DNA of 64,000 bases from Planctomycetaceae bacterium (GCA_021732995.1 JAKFWA010000085.1:1-64000); one strand, 5' to 3'. Numbered from the stretch's first letter, positions 1 through 9,739 are shown. The notes: generated by a model not told the origin, from the letters alone. Translations and numbers: made by a program.

Positions 1-1607
1 GGGCACCACCGCCACAGCCTGCTCCCACCCCCGCGCCCCAATTCGCCGCAACTCAGCAGTTCATCGCTCCTCCGCCACCAGCGGTTCAGCCAACAATCAC
101 CCATCCTGCACCGGCTGCCGCGCCACAAGCGGCTGTGCCGCAGTTTCAAGCGCCGCCAACGTCGATTGTGCCAGAGCCAGCACCCGCAGCACCCGAATGG
201 TTCAGCCAGCCAGCAGCCGAACAGCAACCTGGAACCGTCGGCGAAACCATGCCGTTCCTGGGTGATTTTCAAGCTCCGCATCCGGCGGCAGACGGGCCGA
301 TCAGCACCAACCCTGCTCCGGTGTTCGATGCCGCCGCCGTTGTTGCCCCCGCGCCGACTGTCTTGACGCCTACGATCCCGGCTCCAGTCGTCACCGAATC
401 GTTCACGGCACCCGCTATTCCCAGCACGACGATCGTCGCAGCGGAATCAGCAGCCGCACCAACCGTTGTCAGCGTTCCTGCACCAGCGATGCAACCGCCT
501 CAGCCACAGTGGGCAGCCGCGCCGACGCCCGTTGAGCCTTCAGCACCTGCACCAGTCGCCTACGCACAGGCTCCGGTTGCAGCGTATCCGCAGCAGGAAA
601 TGCAGGCGGTACCGCCGCAAGCAGTTCAGCCAGCACCGCAGTTTGCGATGCAGCCGGCCTACGCAGCTCAACCGGCGGCAGTTCCTCAACAGCCCCAGCA
701 GGCCAACTGGTATCCGGGCGCGGAACAACCCGTCGCGGCGGCGTATCCTCAGCCGAGTGCGTATGGGGTTCCAGACGCTCAATCCGCAACGCTGCAGACT
801 GCAGATCCGGGTATGACGGACTGGAGCATGACTTCGTCGCAACCGGGGACAACCGCTCCTGCACCGCGACCAATCGCACCGCCGGGAGTCTCGCGAGGCA
901 AGTTCATGTTGCTGGCCAACTACGCCAGCATTGCCACAATTCTGGCGGCGTTCTTCGCCTACAAAGCCTTCAACTCAAACACGGCCTCGGGTAATGACCC
1001 TGCCAACCTGCCCGACGTGGAGCCCGTCAAAGTAGGCAACAAGATTGGTGCTGTCGTCGTAGAGCCGTTCCATGACGTCGGTGCTAGTCAGAAACTGACA
1101 CTGGGCGAAACGAAGCGTTTCGGGAACCTGATGGTGACGCCCCTGTCCGTGAAGCGGGGAGAGATCGAATTCGAACGCCTCCCCGGCATGGCTTCCGGTC
1201 TACAGAAGCCCGCCGAGAACGTACTGATGCTGCACGTGCGATTCGAGAACGTGTCGGAAAATCAGGACATCGCTCCACTGCGCAGCCTGGCCTACAAACA
1301 GCAGGGCACTGCATTCGTGTGCGCGGAATCTCAACGCACGAAGAAGGGCTTGAAGCTCCATCACGCCAAGCTGGATAAAGAGGCATGGAAGGTCAAAGAA
1401 CACAATATCGACAAGACAATCAAACCCGGCGAGACGCTGGAGACATTCATTCCGACTGCCAGTAAGGACGTTGATAAGCTGCTGGAAGACGAGGGTGAAA
1501 AAGTCTGGCGGTTGTGGTTCCGCAAGGGATACAGCCGTAACAACTACGGAGTCACCACACTGATCGATATCGCGTTCAGCAACTCGGACATCCAGTCCGG
1601 CGCCTAG
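1..1607 (+). CDS. Pro/Ala/Gln-rich membrane protein with C-terminal globular domain (5' end outside window)
   Basis: The frame is open from base 3 with no in-frame stop, so the gene begins upstream of the window and only its 3' part is seen. The first ~280 visible codons are low-complexity Pro/Ala/Gln. A hydrophobic helix follows (about nt 900-965, ANYASIATILAAFFAYKAF), then an Asn/Asp linker and a ~190-residue globular domain (about nt 1020-1604). That arrangement suggests a long disordered cytoplasmic region, one membrane anchor and an extracytoplasmic domain. The globular part has the look of a beta-sandwich (VLMLHVRFENVSENQ resembles DUF4352-like folds), but this is inference from style only. 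No catalytic motif is visible and I do not recognise the family. It ends 178 nt before citrate synthase. Confidence 0.75.
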   Translation, partial: APPPQPAPTPAPQFAATQQFIAPPPPAVQPTITHPAPAAAPQAAVPQFQAPPTSIVPEPAPAAPEWFSQPAAEQQPGTVGETMPFLGDFQAPHPAADGPISTNPAPVFDAAAVVAPAPTVLTPTIPAPVVTESFTAPAIPSTTIVAAESAAAPTVVSVPAPAMQPPQPQWAAAPTPVEPSAPAPVAYAQAPVAAYPQQEMQAVPPQAVQPAPQFAMQPAYAAQPAAVPQQPQQANWYPGAEQPVAAAYPQPSAYGVPDAQSATLQTADPGMTDWSMTSSQPGTTAPAPRPIAPPGVSRGKFMLLANYASIATILAAFFAYKAFNSNTASGNDPANLPDVEPVKVGNKIGAVVVEPFHDVGASQKLTLGETKRFGNLMVTPLSVKRGEIEFERLPGMASGLQKPAENVLMLHVRFENVSENQDIAPLRSLAYKQQGTAFVCAESQRTKKGLKLHHAKLDKEAWKVKEHNIDKTIKPGETLETFIPTASKDVDKLLEDEGEKVWRLWFRKGYSRNNYGVTTLIDIAFSNSDIQSGA

Positions 1608-1785
1608 TAGTTGGATTCCGCAAACGGGCACTTTGAAGGAGCCATAAATTTCCCCCTTGGTTCCTCCGCGACTGGTTGCGGTTGGTCAGGTCGATCCGCA
1701 CAATGCAGCCCACGCTCATCGGTTCAGGAACCTACTCACAACCTCGCCACATCTTTGTTACAGACACCTTTGAAGGGATGCATTC

Positions 1786-3063
1786 ATGAGCAAGACGGCC
1801 AAACTGGTTCTCGATGGCAAAGAATTCGACTTGCCAGTCATTGTGGGAACCGAGAACGAGGTTGGAGTCGACATCACCACGCTCCGCGACCGTTCCGGAG
1901 CCATCACGCTCGATTCCGGCTATGCCAACACCGGAGCCTGCGTCAGTAACATCTGCTACATCGACGGTGAAGCGGGCATCCTGCGTTATCGCGGCTATCC
2001 GGTGGAGCAACTGGCCGAACATGCCAAGTTCACCGAAGTCGCTTACCTACTGATCTACGGCGAACTGCCCACGCTCAAGCAACTGCTGAAGTTCCGCGAA
2101 GACCTCACGTATCACAGCATGATTCATGAGGACATGAAGAAGTTCTTCGACGGCTTCCCCAACGGGGCGCATCCGATGGCGGTGCTCTCGTCAATGGTCG
2201 CGTCGCTGTCGACTTACTACCCCGAGTCCGATGAGAAGGCCAAAGACCGCAACATCATCCGTCTGCTGGCCAAAGCGAAGACGATCGCGGCTTACGCCAA
2301 CAAGAAGACGCTCGGCCAGCCGTTCATGTATCCCCGCAATGAACTGAGCTACTGCGGAAACATTCTGCAGATGATGTTTGCCGTGCCCTGTGAGGCCTAT
2401 CACGTCGACCCGGTGCTCGAAGACGCTATGAACGTCCTGCTGATCCTGCACGCGGATCACGAACAGAACTGCAGCACGTCCACCGTCCGCATGGTCGGCA
2501 GCAGCCAGGCCAATCTGTACGCGTCGATCTCGGCTGGTATCTGTGCTCTGTGGGGTCCGCTGCACGGTGGCGCCAACCAGGCGGTCATCGAGATGCTCGA
2601 AGAGATTCATCGCGACGGCGGCAACGTCGATAAGTATGTCGCGATGGCGAAGGACAAGACCTCGGGCTTCCGCCTGATGGGCTTTGGACATCGCGTCTAC
2701 AAGAACTTCGATCCGCGCGCCAAGATCCTCCGCAAGACCTGCGACAGCGTGCTGGAACGACTCGGTGTGCACGACCCGCTGCTGGATATCGCCAAGAAGC
2801 TGGAAGAGATCGCTCTGCGAGACAGCTACTTCGTCGAACGCAAGCTGTACCCGAACGTCGACTTCTACTCGGGCATTATTTACAAGGCGATGGGCATCCC
2901 CACCGAGATGTTCACCGTGATGTTCGCTCTCGGCCGCCTGCCGGGCTGGATCGCTCACTGGAAAGAACTCCGCGACGATCCCAAGAGCCGAATCAATCGC
3001 CCACGTCAGATCTACAACGGTGCCGGAATCCGAGATTTCGTCCCGATGGAAGCTCGCGGCTAA
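1786..3063 (+). CDS. gltA: Citrate synthase (type II)
   Basis: Condenses acetyl-CoA and oxaloacetate to citrate at the entry of the TCA cycle, in the cytoplasm. The 425-residue product has the usual length for the bacterial hexameric type. Catalytic residues are in the expected places: His at ~260 in GPLHGGANQAV, His at ~302 in GFGHRVYKNFDPR and Asp at ~359 in PNVDFYSG, close to E. coli numbering (H264, H305, D362). The conserved HADHEQNCSTSTVR segment is at ~222. The ATG is preceded by GAAGGG at good spacing. It appears monocistronic, with a strong terminator at 3121-3150. Identification is secure. Confidence 0.97.
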   Translation: MSKTAKLVLDGKEFDLPVIVGTENEVGVDITTLRDRSGAITLDSGYANTGACVSNICYIDGEAGILRYRGYPVEQLAEHAKFTEVAYLLIYGELPTLKQLLKFREDLTYHSMIHEDMKKFFDGFPNGAHPMAVLSSMVASLSTYYPESDEKAKDRNIIRLLAKAKTIAAYANKKTLGQPFMYPRNELSYCGNILQMMFAVPCEAYHVDPVLEDAMNVLLILHADHEQNCSTSTVRMVGSSQANLYASISAGICALWGPLHGGANQAVIEMLEEIHRDGGNVDKYVAMAKDKTSGFRLMGFGHRVYKNFDPRAKILRKTCDSVLERLGVHDPLLDIAKKLEEIALRDSYFVERKLYPNVDFYSGIIYKAMGIPTEMFTVMFALGRLPGWIAHWKELRDDPKSRINRPRQIYNGAGIRDFVPMEARG

Positions 3064-3086
3064 GCGAGTTGACGCGTCAAAAAGTG

Positions 3087-3102
3087 GCACGGTTCGCCGT
3101 GC
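3087..3102 (+). other. UUCG tetraloop hairpin after gltA
   Basis: GCACGG and CCGTGC form a perfect 6-bp stem around a TTCG loop, an exceptionally stable RNA tetraloop. It lies 24 nt after the gltA stop and just before the intrinsic terminator. It has no T-run of its own, so it may stabilise the mRNA 3' end or be a remnant of a dispersed hairpin element. Confidence 0.5.
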
Positions 3103-3120
3103 TCTTCAATCAATCCAGCA

Positions 3121-3150
3121 AAAGCCCGGTTCCACTTCGAGCCGGGTTTT
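3121..3150 (+). terminator. Intrinsic terminator of gltA
   Basis: An 8-bp stem (CCCGGTTC at 3125-3132 with GAGCCGGG at 3139-3146, one G-T wobble) closes a 6-nt loop and is followed by TTTT, with AAA on the 5' side. It lies between the gltA stop and the next gene's ribosome binding site. Confidence 0.85.
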
Positions 3151-3175
3151 CGCTTTCTCATGAAAGGTCACACTC

Positions 3176-3772
3176 ATGGTGAAAACCGCATCCACAATGC
3201 TGCCGCTCGGCACCAAGGCTCCGGATTTCTCGCTGACCAATGTCGATGGCAAGAAAGTTTCGCTGTCGGACTTCAAAGGCAAGAAGGGCCTGCTGGTTGT
3301 CTTCATGTGCAACCATTGCCCGTTCGTTCTCCATCTCCGGTCGGCGCTGGCGAAGTTCGCGTCTGAGTATCAAGCCAAGGGCCTGGCGGTTGTCGGCATC
3401 AACTCCAACGATCCCGTCACTCACCCGGACGACAGCCCCGAAGCTATGATCGCCGAAGCCAAGAGCGCGGGTTACAGCTTCCCTTATCTCTTCGATGCCA
3501 CTCAATCGGTAGCCAAGTCCTACAAAGCGGCCTGCACACCGGACTTCTTCCTCTTCGACGGCGACATGGCTTTGGCTTATCGCGGCCAGTTCGACGACAG
3601 CCGCCCCGGCAATGGCAAGCCGATCACCGGCGCAGACTTACGAACCGCTTGCGATGCAGTGCTCGCCAATGGTCCGCTGCTGACCACTCAGAAACCCAGC
3701 ATCGGCTGCAACATCAAATGGAAGGCCGGTAGCGAACCGGAATACTTCACTGGCGTTTCGGCCGTCGAATAA
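3176..3772 (+). CDS. Thioredoxin-family (AhpC/TSA-like) protein with CNHC motif
   Basis: A 198-residue thioredoxin-fold protein. The redox centre is C45-N-H-C48 in MCNHCPFVLHL. An AhpC/TSA-like N-terminus (LPLGTKAPDFSLTNVDGKK) comes before it, and the central TPDFFLFD segment supplies the cis-proline strand. No signal peptide is seen, so it is probably cytoplasmic. This CNHCPF subgroup occurs in several environmental phyla and is usually annotated only as thioredoxin family. The substrate is unknown; a peroxiredoxin or disulfide reductase role is plausible. The ATG follows AAAGGT at a good distance. It stands alone between the gltA terminator and a repeat-rich spacer. Confidence 0.88.
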   Translation: MVKTASTMLPLGTKAPDFSLTNVDGKKVSLSDFKGKKGLLVVFMCNHCPFVLHLRSALAKFASEYQAKGLAVVGINSNDPVTHPDDSPEAMIAEAKSAGYSFPYLFDATQSVAKSYKAACTPDFFLFDGDMALAYRGQFDDSRPGNGKPITGADLRTACDAVLANGPLLTTQKPSIGCNIKWKAGSEPEYFTGVSAVE

Positions 3773-3812
3773 CCTGTAGCTTCCAGCCAATTGTTTAACG
3801 GCAAGCCGTAGG

Positions 3813-3960
3813 CGACGGCGTTTCGCTCGTTCCCAAGCTCTGCTTGGGAACGGGAGCCCGGAAGCTCCGCTTCACCCGCCTGGCACGTCAAACAAACGAG
3901 TCTGATGAAGGGAAGCAGAGCTTCCGAATGTGCGTTCCCAAGCGGAGCTTCGGAACGAGG
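3813..3960. repeat. Composite hairpin repeat (CGTTCCCAAGC family)
   Basis: An 11-bp perfect inverted repeat CGTTCCCAAGC/GCTTGGGAACG (3828-3838 and 3842-3852) has a 3-nt loop. It is followed by shorter related units: GAAGCTCCGCTTC near 3862, GAAGCAGAGCTTC near 3914, and an imperfect second CGTTCCCAAGC hairpin at 3933-3957. The repeated half-motifs on both strands point to a dispersed intergenic element rather than a single terminator. It fills most of the gap between the thioredoxin-like gene and the helicase gene. Confidence 0.7.
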
Positions 3961-4000
3961 TGGTCGGTCGTCATCTCTCACGCGACGTTGAAATACCCGA

Positions 4001-6421
4001 ATGTCTTCAGACACGGCGATCTTCGATGGACTGACTCCGCCACAGCGCGATGCGGTCGATCATTTCGAAGGCCCGCTGCTAGTACTCGCCGGGCCGGGTT
4101 CTGGGAAGACGCGAGTCATCACGCGACGTATCGCTCGACTCGTTGAACGCGGAGTTCATCCGCGCAACATTCTGGCGATCACGTTTACCAACAAAGCCGC
4201 GCGAGAGATGCAGGAGCGAGTCGATACTCTGCTGCCTAGCAGCCGCGTCTGGGTCAGCACGTTCCATCGCTTCTGCGCCAGCCTGCTGCGGCGGCGTGCT
4301 CATCTGATCGGCCTCGAATCGAACTTCGCGATCTTCGACAAGTCCGATCAACTGCAGATCGTGAAGCAGGTATTGGGTGACCTGAGTCTCGACGAAGTTC
4401 GGATCTCACCAGCGAAGATCGCCGCGCGAATGAGCCGCATCAAGAATGACCTCGTCGATCCCGAGTCATTCAAACGCTCGATGGACGAGCACGTCGGCGA
4501 ACCCTTCGATATGGTCGTCAGCCAGGTCTATCCGCGCTATCAGGAAGCCTTGCTGCAGTCGAATGCGGTCGACTTTGACGACCTGCTGCTCCACATGGTG
4601 CGACTGCTCGGCGACAATCCTGACCTGCGGGAAGAGTTCGATCAGCGTTTCAAGTTCGTGCTGGTGGACGAGTATCAGGACACCAACGCCGCCCAGTATG
4701 CCATCGTGCGAATGCTGGCCGTCAACCAGCCGAATCTGTGCGTGACTGGTGATCCCGATCAGTCGATCTACGGCTGGCGCGGCGCGCACATTGACAACAT
4801 CCTGAACTTCGAACGCGACTTCCCCGCCGCCAAGTTGATCCGGCTGGAACACAATTTTCGCAGCACGAAACAGATTCTGGCCTCTGCGGATCGACTCATC
4901 GGACACAATCGATTACGCAAAGCCAAGTCGCTCATCACGGACAACGAAGAAGGTTGTCCCGTCCGTTTGCTACGTGCCCCGACCAGCCATCAGGAAGCTG
5001 AGGGCATTGCACGCATCATTCAACGTACGTGCGAGCAAGGTGATGGCCGGCCATCCGACTTCGCGATCTTCTATCGTGTAAACTCGATGTCGCGCGAGTT
5101 GGAACTCGCGCTGACGCGACATCGAGTGGCCTTTCAAGTCGCTGCCGGAGCGGCGTTCTACGATCGCTCGGAAATCAAGGACTTGCTCGCCTATCTACGA
5201 CTGATTGAAAACCCGTCCGACGCACTCGCGTTTGCCCGGATCGTCAACAAGCCCGCGCGAGGACTCGGCGCCGCGACGATTAACCGACTGCAGAAGTGGG
5301 CCGCCCTTCAGGGACTTTCGTTGTTCGAAGCCGCGCGCCAAATCGTCAACACGAAGAATGTCCGCAAAACGAAGATCAAGAAGTCCAAAGCTTCGCGAAG
5401 CAAACCAGTCGACGATGAAGATGAACTTGCTGAGGATGAAAACCTCGACGCTGACCTCAGCTTCGATCCGAGCGAATTCGCAGCGGAACCGACAGCGGAC
5501 GAAATCGCGCAGAAGATCAGCGCCGCAGCCAAGTTCAAGCTCAAGATTTTCGTAAACCTCATCGAAGGCTTTTCACTGGCGTCAGCAGGTAGTGTCAGTG
5601 GATTGTTGAAGACGATTGTCGACAAGACGTTCTATTCAAAACACTACTTGAGCGGCCAAACCGAGCAGGACTTTGAACGTCGCGCCAACGTCGCGGAACT
5701 CATTAGCGCCGCGGCTCAATACGATGAGGTCGCAGGCGACGAACGCACTTTGTCCGGCTTTCTCGAAACAACAAGTCTCGTCTCAGACACGGACACCGTG
5801 GACCCGCAGGCGGGGAAAGTCACACTGATGACATTGCACGCCGCGAAAGGTCTCGAGTTTCCCACCGTCTTCATCGTCGGCCTGGAGCATGGTCTGATCC
5901 CGCACGAACGCGCGATTAAGTCGGATGATCCGAAGCAGCTCGAAGAAGAACGCCGCCTGCTGTTTGTGGGCATGACGCGTGCCATGAAGGTGCTCTACCT
6001 CACGACAGCTCAAGTGCGTGATGAACGCGGCACGCCGCGCAGTACGATCTCCAGTTCGTTCCTGCGTGAATGCGATTTCGAATCGCTCGAACTGACGGCA
6101 ACCGGCCTCGTCTCTCGCGTCGATGAACCACATGAGGCCACCGATCGATTGGCGGAACTCAAGAAGCGGCTGGCTCAGGCTCCCAATCGGCCTATGCTGA
6201 CGACTGGCGCGGCGCTGCTGAATGGCTCGCAAGAGGCCGCGGAACTCCCGCAATGCTTCGCGGTCGGCATGCAGGTGCGGCACCCGCGTTACGGAGTCGG
6301 CACGGTCGTTGATGTGAACGGCTTCGCCAAGCGGCGGACAGTCACCGTGCAGTTCGCCGATGAACGCACCGAGTCGTTCTCGGTCGCCCACTGCCCGCTG
6401 CAACCCATCGGCATGCGGTAG
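4001..6421 (+). CDS. uvrD: UvrD/PcrA-type superfamily 1 DNA helicase
   Basis: A 3'-5' ATP-dependent DNA helicase for nucleotide excision and mismatch repair or replication-fork maintenance. The 806-residue protein shows Walker A GPGSGKT at ~31-37, motif II VDEYQDTN at ~222, motif III GDPDQSIYGWRGA, and motifs V/VI in VTLMTLHAAKGLEF and EERRLLFVGMTRA. The C-terminal Tudor-like domain typical of PcrA/UvrD is visible (VGTVVDVNGFAKRRTVTVQF). An insertion of about 60 residues (~450-510) is first very basic (KTKIKKSKASRSK) and then very acidic; it sits in the 2B/1B region and is not typical of E. coli UvrD. No clear Shine-Dalgarno precedes the ATG. PcrA and UvrD cannot be told apart here. Confidence 0.93.
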   Translation: MSSDTAIFDGLTPPQRDAVDHFEGPLLVLAGPGSGKTRVITRRIARLVERGVHPRNILAITFTNKAAREMQERVDTLLPSSRVWVSTFHRFCASLLRRRAHLIGLESNFAIFDKSDQLQIVKQVLGDLSLDEVRISPAKIAARMSRIKNDLVDPESFKRSMDEHVGEPFDMVVSQVYPRYQEALLQSNAVDFDDLLLHMVRLLGDNPDLREEFDQRFKFVLVDEYQDTNAAQYAIVRMLAVNQPNLCVTGDPDQSIYGWRGAHIDNILNFERDFPAAKLIRLEHNFRSTKQILASADRLIGHNRLRKAKSLITDNEEGCPVRLLRAPTSHQEAEGIARIIQRTCEQGDGRPSDFAIFYRVNSMSRELELALTRHRVAFQVAAGAAFYDRSEIKDLLAYLRLIENPSDALAFARIVNKPARGLGAATINRLQKWAALQGLSLFEAARQIVNTKNVRKTKIKKSKASRSKPVDDEDELAEDENLDADLSFDPSEFAAEPTADEIAQKISAAAKFKLKIFVNLIEGFSLASAGSVSGLLKTIVDKTFYSKHYLSGQTEQDFERRANVAELISAAAQYDEVAGDERTLSGFLETTSLVSDTDTVDPQAGKVTLMTLHAAKGLEFPTVFIVGLEHGLIPHERAIKSDDPKQLEEERRLLFVGMTRAMKVLYLTTAQVRDERGTPRSTISSSFLRECDFESLELTATGLVSRVDEPHEATDRLAELKKRLAQAPNRPMLTTGAALLNGSQEAAELPQCFAVGMQVRHPRYGVGTVVDVNGFAKRRTVTVQFADERTESFSVAHCPLQPIGMR

Positions 6422-6507
6422 TTCGCTGCCTTGAGGAGCTGAACTCGCTAACCTGACGACCGAGTTTCCTCTCGCCGCTCTAACTTTCATCATTGATTTT
6501 CAGCCTC

Positions 6508-7590
6508 ATGAACTGGTCGCAGCTACGCGGACATAGCACACAAGTTGAAATGCTGCGTCGATCGCTGTCACGCGGTCGCCTGGCGCACGCCTATCTATTC
6601 GCCGGTCCGCCGGGCATTGGCAGATCGCGCTTCGCCCGCATCTTCGCCCAGTGCTTACTCTGCCAGCACTACCAGGACACCGACGTCCATGCCTGCGGCG
6701 AGTGTTCGGCTTGCAGACAGATGGAGGCCGGTTCGCATCCCGACTTCTTCTGGATCGGCTGTCCTGAGGGGAAGAACGAGATTTCGATCGACGCATTTCT
6801 TGGGGATCCAGAAAAGCGACCGCGTGACGGGTTGATCTACGACCTCTCCATGCGGCCCATGGTCAGCCGTCGCCGTGTCGCGGTGATCGATGACGCGGAC
6901 ATGATGAAAGTTGAAGCTGCGAATTCGATGCTCAAAACACTCGAAGAGCCGCCGCCACACTCCGTAATGATCCTGGTGCCCCAGAACCTCGACGCCATGC
7001 TGCCGACGATCCGTTCGCGCTGCCAGCTCATCCGATTTGCTGCGCTGCCGACCTCGGACGTCGCGGAACTGCTCCTCGAACAGGAAATCGCATCGACGCC
7101 CGAAGAAGCTCAGGCGGCAGCAGCGATGAGTGATGGCAGCTTGCAACTGGCGACCCAGTTGTTGAACCCCGGCCTGCGAACGCTGCGTGAGCAGCTCTAT
7201 CAGTGTCTCAGCTCAGCGGACATGAATTCGGTGGGCTCCGCCAAAGCCATCATCGAAGGAGTTGAAGGGCTAGGCAGCGAATCGCCCGTGCAGCGCCGCA
7301 ACTTTTCGTGGCTGGTGCGGTTCGCTCAGGAGTTCTACCGGCAGGCGCTGCTGGAAGTCGCTAACCCCGGTGCTGGCGGTCCGAGTCTGACACTCGATGT
7401 GCGCAGCTTCGCCGAACGTCAGCGCAAGCAGGGAGTGGCCGGAACAGAACTGATCATGGAACTGTTCGACCGCGCCGTTGAAGCCGAAGTTCATCTCGCT
7501 AGCAATGTCGGAACGGCCCGCGCCATCGAAGTTCTGCTGGACGACATCGGGCGTATCAGCCGCAAACGGCGGAAGCTCGCGCACGCCTGA
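6508..7590 (+). CDS. holB: DNA polymerase III delta' subunit (clamp loader)
   Basis: A clamp-loader subunit of the AAA+ fold. The 360-residue product opens with WSQLRGHSTQVEMLRRSL and has a P-loop region GPPGIGRS at ~33-40 in which the ATP-binding Lys is Arg, as expected for the non-hydrolysing delta' subunit. A zinc module follows with Cys at ~52, 63, 66 and 69 (CGECSAC), matching the E. coli HolB arrangement, and the arginine-finger SRC motif is in TIRSRCQLIRF. The ATG at 6508 is preferred over an in-frame TTG at 6493. It lies 86 nt after the helicase gene on the same strand. DnaX is less likely because the P-loop Lys is missing and the C-terminus is short. Confidence 0.9.
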   Translation: MNWSQLRGHSTQVEMLRRSLSRGRLAHAYLFAGPPGIGRSRFARIFAQCLLCQHYQDTDVHACGECSACRQMEAGSHPDFFWIGCPEGKNEISIDAFLGDPEKRPRDGLIYDLSMRPMVSRRRVAVIDDADMMKVEAANSMLKTLEEPPPHSVMILVPQNLDAMLPTIRSRCQLIRFAALPTSDVAELLLEQEIASTPEEAQAAAAMSDGSLQLATQLLNPGLRTLREQLYQCLSSADMNSVGSAKAIIEGVEGLGSESPVQRRNFSWLVRFAQEFYRQALLEVANPGAGGPSLTLDVRSFAERQRKQGVAGTELIMELFDRAVEAEVHLASNVGTARAIEVLLDDIGRISRKRRKLAHA

Positions 7591-7755
7591 TCCATGTCCG
7601 ACGTCCGCCGGAAAATCCGCAAAACTTCTTGTTGCCGAAATTGAATCTGACGGGCACGCTCTGGTCATCAGCAGCAGAGATTTCGTAGGCTGAAACCTAG
7701 CGTGAGTTGCGACTTCAACAGCTTCCCGCACGAGTTCTCAGGTCGGAGTCTTGCG

Positions 7756-9603
7756 ATGCCTCAGCAGATGCCGCCGGTTGCCCCACCCAGCCTGATGGCA
7801 GACTCGTTGCCCGTCCTGATCGCTTACCTCGATCATGAGCAGCGGTTTCGATACTGCAATTCGGCTTACGATCGCTGGTATCACGCAGCCCCCAGTTCCA
7901 TTTTGAACAAGCCCCTGCCGGATGTACTGGGATCCTCGACCTACGACCGCCTGGGTGAGTACGTCGAGGCGTGCCTGGCCGGACGTCAGGTAGCATGCGA
8001 AGTCCAATTTGATCTGCCCAACGACGCCACCGTCTTTGCGCATGTGATCCTTGTGCCAACAATCGGCCCACAAGGCCTCACGCAGGGCTTCTATGCGCTG
8101 ATGACGGACATTTCGAAGCTGCATCAGTCGAAGCAGGCGTTGAATGATTCTGAGGCCCTCTATCACAGCCTCGTCGAACACCTGCCGATGTGCATTCTGC
8201 GGAAGGATGCCGACGGTCGCATCAACTTCGGGAACTCAACCTTCTTCGAGTTCGCAAACCTGAAGCCTGAGGAAGTCATCGGCAAGACGGACTTCGATTT
8301 GTTTCCCGCGGAACTGGCTCGCAAGTACCGCGACGACGACCTGCAGGTGATGCAGACGCGCACGGTCATCCAGAAGGTGGAGCGCAATCAAGTTGGACCT
8401 GGCGGCGCCGCTCACTACGTCGAGATCCTGAAAACACCGGTCTATGACGCGATCCAGAACGTTATTGGCAGTCAGGTCATTTTCTGGGACATCACAGAAA
8501 AGTACCTGGCCGAGGCAGCAGTCAAAGAGAGTGCAGCGCTGAAGCGAGCAATCTTTGATTGCTCACTGGACTGCATCGTCATCATTGACCAGTCCGGCAA
8601 GATTGTGGATTTCAATCGCGCCACCGAACGCACTTTCGGTTACCGCCGTGAGCAACTCATCGGCCTCACGATTGATGACACGCTGTTTCCGCCCGCTCTG
8701 AAGGAACGACAACAGGCGAATCGCGATCGCTATGACAGCGAACGCGAAGAAGGTTCGATGGTCGGCAAACGCCTGGAAGTTCCGGCTATGCACGCGGACG
8801 GCCGAGTCTTCGACGTCGAGATGGCCATGCAACCCATCCCCTACGAAGGGCGATCGGTATTTGCGATGTTTCTGCACGACATCACAGCTCGTAAACAGGC
8901 CGAACGGGAAATCGCGGTCAAGAACAAGGATCTGGAGACGCTGCTCTACGTGACGTCGCACGACCTGCGGGAACCGCTGCGAGCCATCCAGAGTTTTACG
9001 GAACTGTTCGCGTCCAAAGTGGGCAACAAGATTAGCGACAGCGAACGAGGGTACCTTGATCGTGTTCAGGAAGGTGCGAAACGGCTTGATCGCTTACTGA
9101 ACGATGTGCTGATGTTATCACGCGCTCAACGAGCGACCGAAGACGTGGGTGAAACGAACTCGCGTATCATTCTGGACGACGTCATACGCGAACTGGACGT
9201 TCGGCTGGCCGAAACGAACGGCGTCATTCGCGCGGCTGACGATCTCCCCAATGTGCATGTTGATCCGCGCTGGTTGCGGCAGACGTTCTACAATTTGCTG
9301 GTCAACGCTCTGAAGTTCACGCGCGAGGGCGAACATCCCGAGATCGATGTGGTTCGTTATGAACCTCAACCGGGCGATTCACCGGGCGTGGGCTTCGTGG
9401 TGCAGGATCGTGGGCCGGGCGTGGATCCCGAACACTCGGAACGCATCTTCCAGTTGTTTCAGCGAGCCGTCAGTCGCAAGGTGGAAGGCACAGGCGCGGG
9501 GCTGGCCATCGTCCGGCAGGTCGCCAATCGGTACGGCGGTAACGCATGGCATCGACCGCGCGAAGGGGGAGGTTCACAGTTCTTTCTCGTTTTTGCGCAT
9601 TGA
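7756..9603 (+). CDS. PAS-domain sensor histidine kinase (cytoplasmic)
   Basis: A 615-residue sensor kinase without membrane segments. Three PAS domains lie at about 15-125, 133-255 and 262-385; the second and third show clear PAS cores and linkers (DITARKQAER). The HisKA domain has the phospho-acceptor His ~402 in TSHDLREPLRAIQSF, and the ATPase domain has N-box NLLVNALKF, G1 DRGPGVDP and G2 GTGAGLAIV. The DLREPLRAI type of HisKA is shared with phytochrome-like kinases that pair with small Rcp1-like regulators, which fits the double receiver gene 136 nt downstream. The ATG at 7756 has GGAG 8 nt upstream; an in-frame GTG at 7702 has none. The signal is unknown. Confidence 0.93.
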   Translation: MPQQMPPVAPPSLMADSLPVLIAYLDHEQRFRYCNSAYDRWYHAAPSSILNKPLPDVLGSSTYDRLGEYVEACLAGRQVACEVQFDLPNDATVFAHVILVPTIGPQGLTQGFYALMTDISKLHQSKQALNDSEALYHSLVEHLPMCILRKDADGRINFGNSTFFEFANLKPEEVIGKTDFDLFPAELARKYRDDDLQVMQTRTVIQKVERNQVGPGGAAHYVEILKTPVYDAIQNVIGSQVIFWDITEKYLAEAAVKESAALKRAIFDCSLDCIVIIDQSGKIVDFNRATERTFGYRREQLIGLTIDDTLFPPALKERQQANRDRYDSEREEGSMVGKRLEVPAMHADGRVFDVEMAMQPIPYEGRSVFAMFLHDITARKQAEREIAVKNKDLETLLYVTSHDLREPLRAIQSFTELFASKVGNKISDSERGYLDRVQEGAKRLDRLLNDVLMLSRAQRATEDVGETNSRIILDDVIRELDVRLAETNGVIRAADDLPNVHVDPRWLRQTFYNLLVNALKFTREGEHPEIDVVRYEPQPGDSPGVGFVVQDRGPGVDPEHSERIFQLFQRAVSRKVEGTGAGLAIVRQVANRYGGNAWHRPREGGGSQFFLVFAH

Positions 9604-9739
9604 GGTCGAACTGTTTCGAATACCGGTCGATTACTTAAAGAACCTTCAGGTAGGAGTGTTATCCTGCGGACAATCAGGGACAACATCGACATGGGGCTGA
9701 GTTCTCTCGCGCAACCGCAGAAAATCCGAGGAACTGATC

